Shown one piece after another: positions 16,060 to 25,479 of a stretch of 63,096 bases of DNA; position 1 is the stretch's first letter; every line of letters starts with the position of its first letter. The notes under the pieces are model-generated. The model did no database searches. It was not told the DNA's origin and saw only the letters and a program-made list of their open reading frames with translations. A program made the translations under genes and the position numbers. The stretch comes from an uncultured Luminiphilus sp. GTDB taxonomy: Bacteria; Pseudomonadota; Gammaproteobacteria; Pseudomonadales; Halieaceae. The stretch covers positions 1 through 63,096 of the forward strand of contig CAJJBO010000007.1 in assembly GCA_905182485.1 (NCBI GenBank), given 5' to 3'.

Positions 16060-18891
16060 TTAGAAAGAATACCCGAAACGTAAGCCCAAGGTGCGTGGAC
16101 GCATCATGCTGGATTCAGGGGTGAATTTACCAGCCGTTTGCACAACATAACCTTCTTCTGACGTGACGTTATTAACAAAGACTTCTGCTGTCCAGTTCTC
16201 TCGTGCGTAGCCCAAGCCAATATTCATGGTGGTTGCCGCATCATTGACATAGCGCGAGTTGGAAGGGATGTTGCCATTTGATGTGGCCACCGTACCAAAA
16301 GTGCCGCCTTCGTTCTGAATGCTGACACCGGGATCATTGCCATATGCGAGGTTATGAGTGTCAGTCATAAACTCGGCACTTCCGACGATACCCGTGACAG
16401 TTTCACCGCGGTAGACCAGTGCGGCATTTACCCAGGCGTTGCCATTCATGATGTCAAAGTCGTAACGCGCACGAAGATTACCAGAGAAGCTGGGCGCCAG
16501 CGGCAACTCAGATCCCTTGGGCACACTGACTCCTTGGAGCTGATCGTTAATGCGTGTTAACTCGGTGTCGAGAATACTCGCCGCACCTGACAGAGTGAGT
16601 CGGCCTGTGACTGCCCACATAAAGTCAACGTCCAGACCGCGCGTTTCGGCGTCACCGACGTTCTCGAGGAAGACCAAGAACGCAACGTTAGACGGATCGA
16701 ACCGGGCTACCTGCAGATCAGTGATCTCGGTGCTGTAGATGCTGGCATTGAGTCGCAGGGTATTGTCAAAAAGCTCTGACTTGATTCCTAGCTCCATGTT
16801 CTCCAGTTCATCGGTGGTCGCCACTGCGGGGACTACGTAGCCCTCGTAGATGCCGCTTTGGTTGCTCGCCAACTGCCCGGCGTTCCGGTTTTGAGCGGCG
16901 GGTCGATAGCCCTCTGAATACACACCGTAAAGCATGATGTCGTCATTGATTCTCCAATCCAGAGAGAATCGAATGATCGTATCGTCTTCTTCGGTGACGC
17001 CGCTGCTGTTGATGCTGGAAATATCAAGCCGACCTTCTTTAATCGCTTGCAGCGTGGCTGCATTACTGCCGCCGCCTCGAAACATTTCCTTCGCGCTGCC
17101 GCCATAGGTTTCTGCTGCGCCGGGATAGTTGAGAAGGCCTAGGAACTGATCGTCCGAGAGACTCCCTGCGTTGTAGGCGCCGAGAGCTGTAAAGCGATCG
17201 GTTGGACTATTACTGAAGCGGTTGCTATTACAGAATCCGTCTGCTGCGCCGCCGCCGCCGTTACCACCGTACCGGCACCCAAAGGAGAAGTTCGATGCGC
17301 CTTGGAGTTGCGTCTCGAGATCATACTTTCGAGCGCCAAGGGTGGCGGTGAGATTATCGGTAATATCGAAGGCTAACTGACCGAAAAACGCGAGTTCTTC
17401 CTCGGTTCGAGTGTAATCGTTATAGAAAGTGGTCAGTGGCCCGGTGGGACCGACTTGATTGGTTCCCGCTACCCCCGGGATTGTCTCGTTTGCCAGCTGA
17501 TAGGGCGATTGAGCGCCCGCGCCATAATACTGGACCTGAAAATCGCTGAAGGCATCACCACTTGAATAGTATTGGAACTCACCCAGCGTCTTGGTTTCTA
17601 CGTCGCTGAAGTACACCCCTGCCATCACTCTCCAGCGACGATCCGGATCGGTGCTGATTCTCAGCTCGTGGGTGGTGCGTTCGTTGGTCGTGGTATCCGA
17701 GTACCTTTTTCGAGGATCGAAGCAGGTGTTCTGGTTTGAGGGTCCGGGAGCAGCGTAAATGTTGCCGCTACACAGGTAGTAGGTAATGTAGCCGCCACCG
17801 TTGTTGTAGTGGGTATAGTCGATGACCGAATCGATTTCTCGATCCAAATAGCCACCGGCATAGACAATATCAAGTCCGGCAACCCGTCCCTCAAGGGTCA
17901 ATGTGGTGAGGTCAAACTCATCCACATTACTTTCAGGCTCAAACTTGGCTGACTTGTCGTCGCCTAGGCTGGGATCGATCAGAAATGATCCTTCGACATC
18001 AAGCTTCTGAGATGAGTGCTGGACAAGGACACTCCAGTCATCAGACACGTCCCACTTAACGCCCACGCGGAAGCCCGTATAGGTTGCTTCGTTCCAATCG
18101 TCTTTCACTTCTTCCGAGTTGCTGACGCTATTCACGACGGTGTCGGGGAAGTTTCTGAAGTAAGGGCCGTAACCGATTGAGTTGCGGTCGATAACGGGTC
18201 CTGACGGGGTGAACGTAGAAGCGGTGTTGTCGATCCAGCCGCCCTGGCGGTTGTTATAACCCACCGCGCGAATGGCTAGGCTGTCACCGATGGGCATGTT
18301 GATCATGCCTTCTACGTTGCTACTGGTATCGCCGCCATGGGTCGATGACATGCCGACATCGACTCGACCTTGCATTTCACCGATAACGGGCTTGTTGGTG
18401 ATCATACGCATGTTGCCCGCCTGCGAGCTGGCACCAAACAGGGTGCCTTGTGGGCCCGCCAGTACCTCAATGCGCTCTAGGTCGGCTGCGTAGACGTCCA
18501 GGTTTCGTCCGCCAAAAGAAATCGGCGTCTCGTCGAGGTAGAGTGCTACGCCTGGCGCAGAGCCCTGAGCGGAGGAGACGGTGACTGATCCCTGCTCTGT
18601 TGCCGAGCCCCGAATGTAGATTTCACGCATGCCGGGTGCATTACCTGCATCGACTACGTTGGGTAGAAAGTTGACGTATTCGTCAAAGGTCATGATGCCT
18701 TGCTCGCGCATGGAGTCACCCGACAGGGCGTTCACGGAGATTGGCACATCTTGCAGGCTCTCAGCCTGCTTGGTCGCGGTCACAACAACTTCTTCGAGTT
18801 GCGCGTTAACGGGGCTAGAAACTAATGGTAGGAGCGCAAAACCAAGCGCAGCGGCGAGAGGTGTGCGTTGAAAACGTTGGGGATGAGACAT
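16060..18891 (-). CDS. TonB-dependent outer-membrane receptor
   Basis: 943 residues, a full-length receptor. A signal peptide (AAALGFALLPLVSSPVNAQ) is followed directly by a TonB-box-like LEEVVVTATKQ, and then the plug domain (VPISVNALSGDSMREQG; LERIEVLAGPQGTLFGA near residue 145). The barrel carries typical strands and ends in LGLRFGYSF with a terminal aromatic. It belongs to the large proteobacterial group without a close siderophore signature, so uptake of a hydrophobic or oligomeric organic compound is as likely as iron. It is transcribed alone, has its own terminator, and is divergent from the BCCT transporter. Confidence 0.95.
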   Translation of the reverse strand: MSHPQRFQRTPLAAALGFALLPLVSSPVNAQLEEVVVTATKQAESLQDVPISVNALSGDSMREQGIMTFDEYVNFLPNVVDAGNAPGMREIYIRGSATEQGSVTVSSAQGSAPGVALYLDETPISFGGRNLDVYAADLERIEVLAGPQGTLFGASSQAGNMRMITNKPVIGEMQGRVDVGMSSTHGGDTSSNVEGMINMPIGDSLAIRAVGYNNRQGGWIDNTASTFTPSGPVIDRNSIGYGPYFRNFPDTVVNSVSNSEEVKDDWNEATYTGFRVGVKWDVSDDWSVLVQHSSQKLDVEGSFLIDPSLGDDKSAKFEPESNVDEFDLTTLTLEGRVAGLDIVYAGGYLDREIDSVIDYTHYNNGGGYITYYLCSGNIYAAPGPSNQNTCFDPRKRYSDTTTNERTTHELRISTDPDRRWRVMAGVYFSDVETKTLGEFQYYSSGDAFSDFQVQYYGAGAQSPYQLANETIPGVAGTNQVGPTGPLTTFYNDYTRTEEELAFFGQLAFDITDNLTATLGARKYDLETQLQGASNFSFGCRYGGNGGGGAADGFCNSNRFSNSPTDRFTALGAYNAGSLSDDQFLGLLNYPGAAETYGGSAKEMFRGGGSNAATLQAIKEGRLDISSINSSGVTEEDDTIIRFSLDWRINDDIMLYGVYSEGYRPAAQNRNAGQLASNQSGIYEGYVVPAVATTDELENMELGIKSELFDNTLRLNASIYSTEITDLQVARFDPSNVAFLVFLENVGDAETRGLDVDFMWAVTGRLTLSGAASILDTELTRINDQLQGVSVPKGSELPLAPSFSGNLRARYDFDIMNGNAWVNAALVYRGETVTGIVGSAEFMTDTHNLAYGNDPGVSIQNEGGTFGTVATSNGNIPSNSRYVNDAATTMNIGLGYARENWTAEVFVNNVTSEEGYVVQTAGKFTPESSMMRPRTLGLRFGYSF

Positions 18892-19215
18892 ACTGGTTCC
18901 CTTTTTAAAGTGACAGGAGAATTGCTATATTGCTTTTATAATCGTCATAAAAGCCTACCTTTTATCGCCGCGGCCTGCAAATGCCGATCCTTGTTTGCAA
19001 CAAGTAATTTTGGGGCGTTTGCCGTCTCCCAAGCTGAGCAGAGCGGATTACGGCTCCAATGGGCTCAAGGGGGACGGATTTGGCTCATCGGCGAGCCTGT
19101 GAGGCCGGTCTGGCTATTATCAGGATCAACTGGTGTGGGTGCGCTGTTGGACTGATCGGGCCGCGGATTATCGATCATCGGTTACACTACGGCCAGTGAC
19201 TCCAGAAATTGACTT
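18892..19215. other. Intergenic region between divergent receptor and BCCT genes
   Basis: 324 bp. It must hold promoters for both divergent genes, but I could not pick a convincing -35/-10 pair. A stretch rich in A/T lies next to the receptor start (TTGCTATATTGCTTTTATAA, 18922-18941). A 95-codon open frame crosses it, but it overlaps the receptor gene and has no protein-like pattern; I regard it as chance. No repeat or RNA was seen. Confidence 0.5.
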
Positions 19216-21183
19216 ATGACGCGTTCAGCTCGCTCCGAATTTTCGATTGATCCTGCCGTTTTCTACCCCGCGCTGGTGCTGTTAGCCATCGGCGTTGTGG
19301 CTGTGGTGACGATGCCGGGAGACGGTGTCGCGGTGTTCGCGGATTTGCAGGCCGCGATCGTTCAAGCGGCAAGCTGGTTTTATGTGCTGGTGATTGCCCT
19401 CATGGCTGTGATGGTGCTGGTGTTATCGGTTTCTCGCTACGGCGATATCAAGCTGGGCCCGGATCACATCGAACCCGATTATGGGTTTTTATCTTGGTTC
19501 TCTATGTTATTCGCCGCCGGTGTCGGCGTCGGGCTGTTGTTTTACGGGGTCGCTGAGCCGGTATTGCACTTTTTATCGCCTCCGGTTGGCGAGGGAGGCA
19601 CTGAGGCCGCCGCCGCGGGGGGTATGCAGCTCACCTATTTGCACTGGGGCTTTAATGCGTGGGCTACTTATGCAGCAGTCGCCATGGTGCTCGCGTACTT
19701 TTCTTATCGGCATAATTTGCCGTTAACACTCCGATCGGCCTTTTATCCCCTGATCGGTGACCGAATCTATGGGCCAATAGGTGCCTCGGTCGATGTTTTC
19801 GCGGTGATTTGTACCACTTGTGGTATCTCGGTGAGCCTAGGTTTAGGCGTGTTACAGATCAACACGGGGCTCAATTATCTCTTTGGTGTCGCAATAGACG
19901 CCTGGATTCAGGTGTTACTGATTTTCGCCACCATGGCTGTGGCCACGGTGTCAGTGATCATGGGGTTGGACTCAGGTATCAAACGACTGTCTGAGATTAA
20001 TACCGTCTTGGCCGTCTCGCTGCTGCTACTGATTTTATTCGCTGGGCCGACGGCACTGCTTTTGTCCGGAACACTGCAAAACTTTGGTGGCTACATCGCC
20101 AGTGTGGTGCCGAGAACCTTTGATCTCTATGTGTACGCTCCCACTAACTGGTTGGGAGACTGGACTATTTTCTACTGGGGGTGGTGGATTAGTTGGACCC
20201 CCTTTGTCGGCATTTTTGTGGCGCGTATCTCCAGAGGAAGGACCATTCGTGAGTTTTTGATTGGCGTGACCGTAGTACCGACATTGTTTGTGTGTTTGTG
20301 GTTGGGCGTGCTGGGTGGCAGCGGTATTGACCTAATTTTAAATCAGGGCGTGACGGAACTCGGTGATGCGATTTTAGATAATGATTTGCGGCTATTCCGG
20401 TTCCTCGAGTTTTTACCGGCGACCGAGCTGCTGAGCATGATTTGCCTTGGCATGATCGTCATTTTCTTTGTTACCTCGGCCGATAGCGGCGCGATGGTGC
20501 TGAATATGCTCAGCGCGCACGGCCGGGACGATACGCCCGCGCTGCAGCGATCAATTTGGACGTTAGTGATTGCCATTACAGCGTCGGTGCTTTTGCTCGG
20601 CGGCGGCCTTCAGGCGCTGCAGGCTGCCACCATTGCGAGTGCGTTGCCCTTTGCGATCGCATTGCTGGGCGCTTTTTGGGGTTTTGCCAAGTCGATTAGG
20701 GTCGATGGCGCCAAGCGCCAGGCAGTGTCGACACCGGCACCACCGCCCGCACAGGCGCAACAATGGCGTGAGCGGTTGAACAATCTCTTCGAATACCCCG
20801 CTGACTCAGCGGTCCGGGCATTTCAGAAAAATACAGTGGTGCCCGCGATGCAGGCCTTTACCGCTGAGCTGGCGGGTCATGGCGTCGATGCAGTCGTGGT
20901 CAATGAGGCAGATCAAGGCGCTCGACTTGAGGTCTATCACGGTAACGAAGTGGATTTTGTCTATGCCGTACAGGAGCGCAGTCACTCGTTACCGGACGCC
21001 TCTATTGCAGCCAAAGATCAAGTTGACGCCATTGTTGATGGCAGTTTTTCCCGCGCAGAAGTGCATCTTGCGGAAGGGGGACAGGACTACGATGTGATGG
21101 GCTGGTCGGAGGAACAGATCATTGTCGATATCCTGAATCAGTACGAGGATCATTTGCACTTTCTGCACACGGTACGATCCTGA
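19216..21183 (+). CDS. BCCT-family (betaine/choline/carnitine) transporter
   Basis: A 655-residue inner-membrane transporter with about 12 hydrophobic segments. The BCCT signatures are GFLSWFSMLFAAGVGVGLLF, YGVAEPVLHF and the tryptophan motif IFYWGWWISWTPFVGIFVAR, then ISRGRTIREF. The residues after about 505 form a soluble C-terminal domain (about 150 residues) like the regulatory tails of BetT-type proteins. It should import a quaternary ammonium compound or related zwitterion, driven by an ion or proton gradient. The glycine-rich unwound helix reads CTTCGISVSLGLG rather than the classical betaine motif, so the substrate may not be betaine. It is monocistronic between a divergent receptor and a convergent protease. 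Confidence 0.93.
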   Translation: MTRSARSEFSIDPAVFYPALVLLAIGVVAVVTMPGDGVAVFADLQAAIVQAASWFYVLVIALMAVMVLVLSVSRYGDIKLGPDHIEPDYGFLSWFSMLFAAGVGVGLLFYGVAEPVLHFLSPPVGEGGTEAAAAGGMQLTYLHWGFNAWATYAAVAMVLAYFSYRHNLPLTLRSAFYPLIGDRIYGPIGASVDVFAVICTTCGISVSLGLGVLQINTGLNYLFGVAIDAWIQVLLIFATMAVATVSVIMGLDSGIKRLSEINTVLAVSLLLLILFAGPTALLLSGTLQNFGGYIASVVPRTFDLYVYAPTNWLGDWTIFYWGWWISWTPFVGIFVARISRGRTIREFLIGVTVVPTLFVCLWLGVLGGSGIDLILNQGVTELGDAILDNDLRLFRFLEFLPATELLSMICLGMIVIFFVTSADSGAMVLNMLSAHGRDDTPALQRSIWTLVIAITASVLLLGGGLQALQAATIASALPFAIALLGAFWGFAKSIRVDGAKRQAVSTPAPPPAQAQQWRERLNNLFEYPADSAVRAFQKNTVVPAMQAFTAELAGHGVDAVVVNEADQGARLEVYHGNEVDFVYAVQERSHSLPDASIAAKDQVDAIVDGSFSRAEVHLAEGGQDYDVMGWSEEQIIVDILNQYEDHLHFLHTVRS

Positions 21184-21189
21184 ATCCTG

Positions 21190-22026
21190 TCACTGCACGA
21201 TCGTGACAGGATGAATGGCCGCTTTCTTGCGGTTGGGGTTCACGCGAAGCATCTCTGGAATCATGGTATTGAGTGCTGCCTGCCGATTCTCAGGTGCTGG
21301 GTGCGTACTCAAAAACTCGGCAGGGCGCTTGTCATCGAGGTCCCCCATCTTTTGCCATAGCGTCACCGCAGCCTCGGGATCAAAACCCGCTTTAGTGGCT
21401 AACGACATGCCCATCACATCTGCTTCACTCTCTGCTGTGCGGCTATTGGGCAGGGTAAGTGCCACATTAGCTGCCATTGCGGCGCCGGCCATCGCGGCAC
21501 CACTGTTGTCCGAGGCAGCGCCAAAGATCGCGACCCCCAGCGTCGTTGCCATCGCGCGCGACATGCGCTCGGCCGTGTGATTCGCTAGCGCATGGGATAT
21601 TTCGTGGCCCATTATCTGAGCAAATTCATCATCGGTTAACTCAAGCTTGTCGAATAGCCCGGTGTAAGCGGCCATGCGGCCGCCTGCCATGCACCAAGCA
21701 TTGACCGTATCGGGGTCATCAACAATCGCAACGCTCCATTTCCAGTTTGCGCTTTCAGGGAATTCAGACACGGCGACAGACACCAATCGGCCGGTGATAC
21801 GCGCCACTCGCGCCACGATTAAGGGGTCGTCGACAAGTTTGTCTTCATCATCAAGTTGACGCACGGTACTGAGGTACGCGGTTTCTGATTCGATGATCGC
21901 GGCATCCGGGGAAATCAAGATGAACTGGTTGCGGCCGGTTGGGCTCGTGCTGCAGCTGACCAGCAGCACAAGACAGCTGACAAGCCATAGGTATTGGTAA
22001 AGAAAGCATCGAGACGCGTTTGTCAT
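21190..22026 (-). CDS. M48-family metalloprotease lipoprotein
   Basis: A periplasmic, membrane-anchored zinc protease (YggG/LoiP-like). From the chosen start, a lipoprotein signal with lipobox LLVSC ends at about Cys25. The zinc site is GHEISHALANHTAERMS (HExxH at about 141-145), with the third ligand in RTAESEADVMGM. The TGRNQFILISP segment after the lipobox is typical of the family. I chose the ATG at 22026; the frame is open 15 codons further upstream, but that extension would bury the signal peptide. The role is probably outer-membrane protein quality control. It lies about 100 bp downstream of gpsA in the same direction. Confidence 0.9.
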   Translation of the reverse strand: MTNASRCFLYQYLWLVSCLVLLVSCSTSPTGRNQFILISPDAAIIESETAYLSTVRQLDDEDKLVDDPLIVARVARITGRLVSVAVSEFPESANWKWSVAIVDDPDTVNAWCMAGGRMAAYTGLFDKLELTDDEFAQIMGHEISHALANHTAERMSRAMATTLGVAIFGAASDNSGAAMAGAAMAANVALTLPNSRTAESEADVMGMSLATKAGFDPEAAVTLWQKMGDLDDKRPAEFLSTHPAPENRQAALNTMIPEMLRVNPNRKKAAIHPVTIVQ

Positions 22027-22127
22027 GAGCATTACTCTCACAGCGGCTATAGACCCCTGAAGCCTAGCCAAAACCCGCCGGGGTGACTATGGCATTTCTC
22101 ACAACTTAAACAAGCGATGCCCAAGGA

Positions 22128-23143
22128 CTACCCCGGTTCGGATTCTTCGCCTGCGATCACCCGTAAAAGGCCTTTATAGACCCCGCGCGCGTTGGATTCG
22201 CCGATGATGACGCGGTAAACGTCTTCGCTGATGGGTAAGCTAATATCCTTTTCGCGCGCTAACTCAATGACGGTTGGCGCGCTTTTGACGCCCTCTGCCA
22301 CCATATGCATGCTGCTGATGATCTCGTCAATGGGTCGCCCTCTCGCTAATTCCATACCCACATGGCGGTTTCTACTTTGTGGGCTGGTGCACGTGTGCGA
22401 TCATATCGCCCATGCCGGCGAGGCCTGAAAACGTGTTGGCGTCGCCGCCGAGTGCCCTGCCGAGTCTGCTCATCTCCGCCAGAGCCACGCGTGATCAGCG
22501 CCGCACGCGTATTATCACCCGCGCCAAGCCCGTCGCCCATTCCCACCGCAATAGCGATGATATTTTTGAGCACGCCGCCCAACTCACATCCGATCACGTC
22601 GCGATTGGTATACACCCGGAACAGCCCAGCATTCAGCACCGGTTGCAATCGGAGAGCGGCCTCGTGTTGTGCCAGCGCCAGTACACTTGCTGCCGCCTGA
22701 CCAGTGACGATTTCTTTCGCGAGATTGGGCCCCGTCAATACCCCCGGGATATTAGTGGGCGCTATTTCTGCGATGATTTGAGTCATGCGCATGCGGCTGC
22801 CTTTTTCTAGCCCTTTGCTGAGGCTGATGACCGGGATGTGCTTGGGTAATTGAGCAAGTGCGCTGGCCAGAACTTCCCGAAAATGACTGCTGGGCACTGC
22901 AATCAGTACGGCATCTGCTTCAGAAACCGCCGACTGGATATTCTCGGTCGCGGTCAGCTTTGGATGCAACGCGGCATCCTCTAAATACCGGTGATTGCGA
23001 TGCTCATGATTGACTTGATCTACGATCGTCGGATCGCGCGCCCACAACACGGTCTGGCAGTTACGACTGATCACGGAGGCGGTGGTGGTTCCCCACGAGC
23101 CACCGCCAAGCACGGCGATTTTAGATGGTTTCACGTGCGACAT
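22128..23143 (-). CDS. gpsA: NAD(P)-dependent glycerol-3-phosphate dehydrogenase, frameshifted twice
   Basis: Reduces DHAP to sn-glycerol 3-phosphate, the head of phospholipids. The N-terminal frame shows AVLGGGSWGTTTASVISRN (NAD binding), the family pieces LSKGLEKGSRMRMTQII and GPNLAKEIVTGQAAASVLA, and then ELGGVLKNIIAIAVGMGDGL with the catalytic-lysine region. After ALITRG the frame is lost. LAEMSRLGRALGGDANTFSG, then LAGMGDMIA, continues in the next frame, and TCTSPQSRNRHVGMELARG in a third, which runs to the stop. One extra base near 22,484 and one near 22,396 explain both breaks. The total length (about 338) is normal. It overlaps the 3' end of plsB by 23 bp. Confidence 0.92.
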
Positions 23144-25479
23144 CCCTTAGGGTATTTCCACCCCGCTCGGCGATACTCAGAGCCCTGATGACCTCAAGAC
23201 GCCTGATTAAATGATTTAGATCGTTCGCATATTGGGCCAGACCCTCGTCCGAATCGGCTCCACCGCGGTTCATTAATGCTTTCCACGAATTGGCGAATAA
23301 CAGCTTTCCGATAGACGCTTCACTACTGATGCGCCGCTGTAAGTATGCCTGCTTGCCAAAGCTCATGCACAGGTCTACGAAAGCCGCTTGATCCCCGTTG
23401 ATGGTGTTAGCCTCTCTCATCAAGACGTCAGCCCCAATGCTATAAGCCTCGGCAAAAACTGTCAGCGCAACGTGACCGAGTTTAGGTGCCAGCGCATTGA
23501 GTATCTTCCTGCTATTTTCTGCGTTTTCGCACAGTTGATTCTGCCAATCCGGCACCTCGAGACAGAGCTCCTCATTAATCTGAGTTTCGAAAGCTTGGCT
23601 ATCAGGGTAGAAAAATTCGAATTTGAACAGATCGCGGAGTGCTCGCACTTCACGCCAAAAACAAGCGAGCGCGGTTTCTTCTTTTGACTTTTCGCTGACG
23701 GCGAGTAAGGCGACTTCTGCGACGGCCCGACTCAGGAAAAAATGAACAATGGTATTGCGGTAAAAGCTGGCAATCGGTGCTTGGCCATCGGCAATACCGT
23801 AGACCGTTTCTGGTCCGCCATCAAAAGCCGTAATGATCCCCTCTTTGATCATATTGCTCAGTAGGCTTTGCATGTCATCGGCAAAATGTAAGTTAAAGTC
23901 GGGGGATAACCGAACGCTCCTGCTGGTTGCCCACTGGGTCATGACGGTGACATCACGAATAATTTCAGCCTCTGTCAACGCACGAGGAAACGCACCTAAT
24001 AGTGACGTGGATACGACTGCTGGAAAGGTCGCTGGTGTCACGCGATTGGCCTCTACGGCTACCTGAAACGCAATTTTTGAAATGGCGAGTTGGTCACTCG
24101 GGTCTGGCGCGATCGGTAAGCAGACGGGTTGCCCAAAGTCGACATGGATACGGCCCATGGGGCGAGCGAGGCTGCGCAAATAGCGGATTAGCCAGCCAAT
24201 TGACTCAGGCGCCTTTGGCGTGCCGGATTGCTCCCGCGCGTACTCTTCTGCGTCGCGAATTAAATCGTAAGACACGGAGACAGGGATAATGTGGATATCC
24301 TGAGATCCCGCATGATGCGCCCCTTCCAGCACATATTTCAGTAGTCCGTACTTTGGCGGCATGAGCTTGCCGAGGCGAGACCGCGTCCCCTCGAATGACC
24401 ACGTCATCGGAAAGCGCTTCTCCATTAAATACCCAATATATTGCTTGAGGCTGAGCTTGTAGATTTCATTGTCTTGAAAACTGCGACGGATAAAATGCCG
24501 CCTGCGCGCCGCAATAAGAAACCGAGGTATTCCGGACATTTAAGTTGCACCGCCAAAAAACTGCGGCATGGGAAAGTTATTATCAAATAATATTTTGGGC
24601 ACCACGAATCCGTCGATATAGGTTTTGTGTGTCCAAAGTAGTGCCGATGGATACTGCCGGACAATTTGTCGCACCCGCTCGACATCCTCGGCGGTCGTAC
24701 TGAAGTGTTCTGTCGTAGCCCAATCCCAAGCAGATCCGCAGACCTTTGCCCAGACATCGAGCCAAAAGCGCGTCGGAATAGAAATCATTTCTTTGAGGTA
24801 CTGATTCGCTTCCGCCCGAACGACTTTAGTGGATCTCTCTGACTCATTTGCGATGCTGCGGAGTCCTGCTTTGAATGACAAGTTATGACGGAGGCTCTGT
24901 CGTACATAGCGCGGCACTTTGTATCGTCCACCGATCAGTTGGCGCTCTGCGATGTCGAGTACCACCGCCGCTTGGCGAGCCACAAAAACCGCAAAATCTT
25001 CAGGCTGTTGTGCCGCCAATACACCCGTTTTCCGATGAAAGCGGTCGCCAAGGTCTTGTGAAGATCCTGGTTCTCCTGATGTGAGATGGATGCGTTCGGG
25101 ATGTCGATGGGCGACATAGCGCGCCAGCCAGTTAGGGGGTCGTCGCTCACCGCCACTGATTAAATCTGCCAGTTGAGGGCCGCTTCGCGTTTCCCGTTTT
25201 GGATTGACCCAGGAGACTCCTTAGGGGGGCTACATAGGCATCGGGATGCGCTGCTAATGCCTCAGCGAGCGCGTGAACGATGAGCGCTCTACGGTCATTC
25301 CTTAGATTCAGACATAAAATAACCGCTGATCGCGATGATCCCTCGTTTGCTGTAATCCATCGTGTGAGCAACTGCTGCTCGTAACCGCGCGATGTATCGA
25401 GGAGAAAAATAATAGGCGAGTGGGGGGTGGGCCAAGGGCTTCGCTCAAGCTGTGTTTGCAACCGCGTCGCTTGTGACAC
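23121..25479 (-). CDS. plsB: Glycerol-3-phosphate acyltransferase (PlsB, actinobacterial PlsB2-like), frameshifted
   Basis: Acylates sn-glycerol 3-phosphate at position 1, at the inner membrane. About 786 residues when joined, the size of mycobacterial PlsB2. Recognisable pieces: IIFLLDTSRGYEQQLLTRWI at the N terminus, RQLIGGRYKVPRYV, LLWTHKTYIDGFVVPKIL (H-x4-D, block I), KRFPMTWSFEGTRSRLGKL (block III), HIIPVSVSYD (block IV) and FYRNTIVHFFLSRAVAEVAL. Breaks lie near 25,220 (one extra base), 24,545 and 24,500; between the last two, LGFLLRRAGG is readable in a third frame. Block II is IRRSFQDNEIYKL. It starts immediately after the HAD-acyltransferase stop and overlaps gpsA, so all three form one operon. 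Confidence 0.88.

Noticed and set aside
18868-19155. A 95-codon open frame between the receptor and the BCCT transporter
   Set aside because: It overlaps the receptor start on the opposite strand, has no ribosome-binding site and no recognisable protein pattern.
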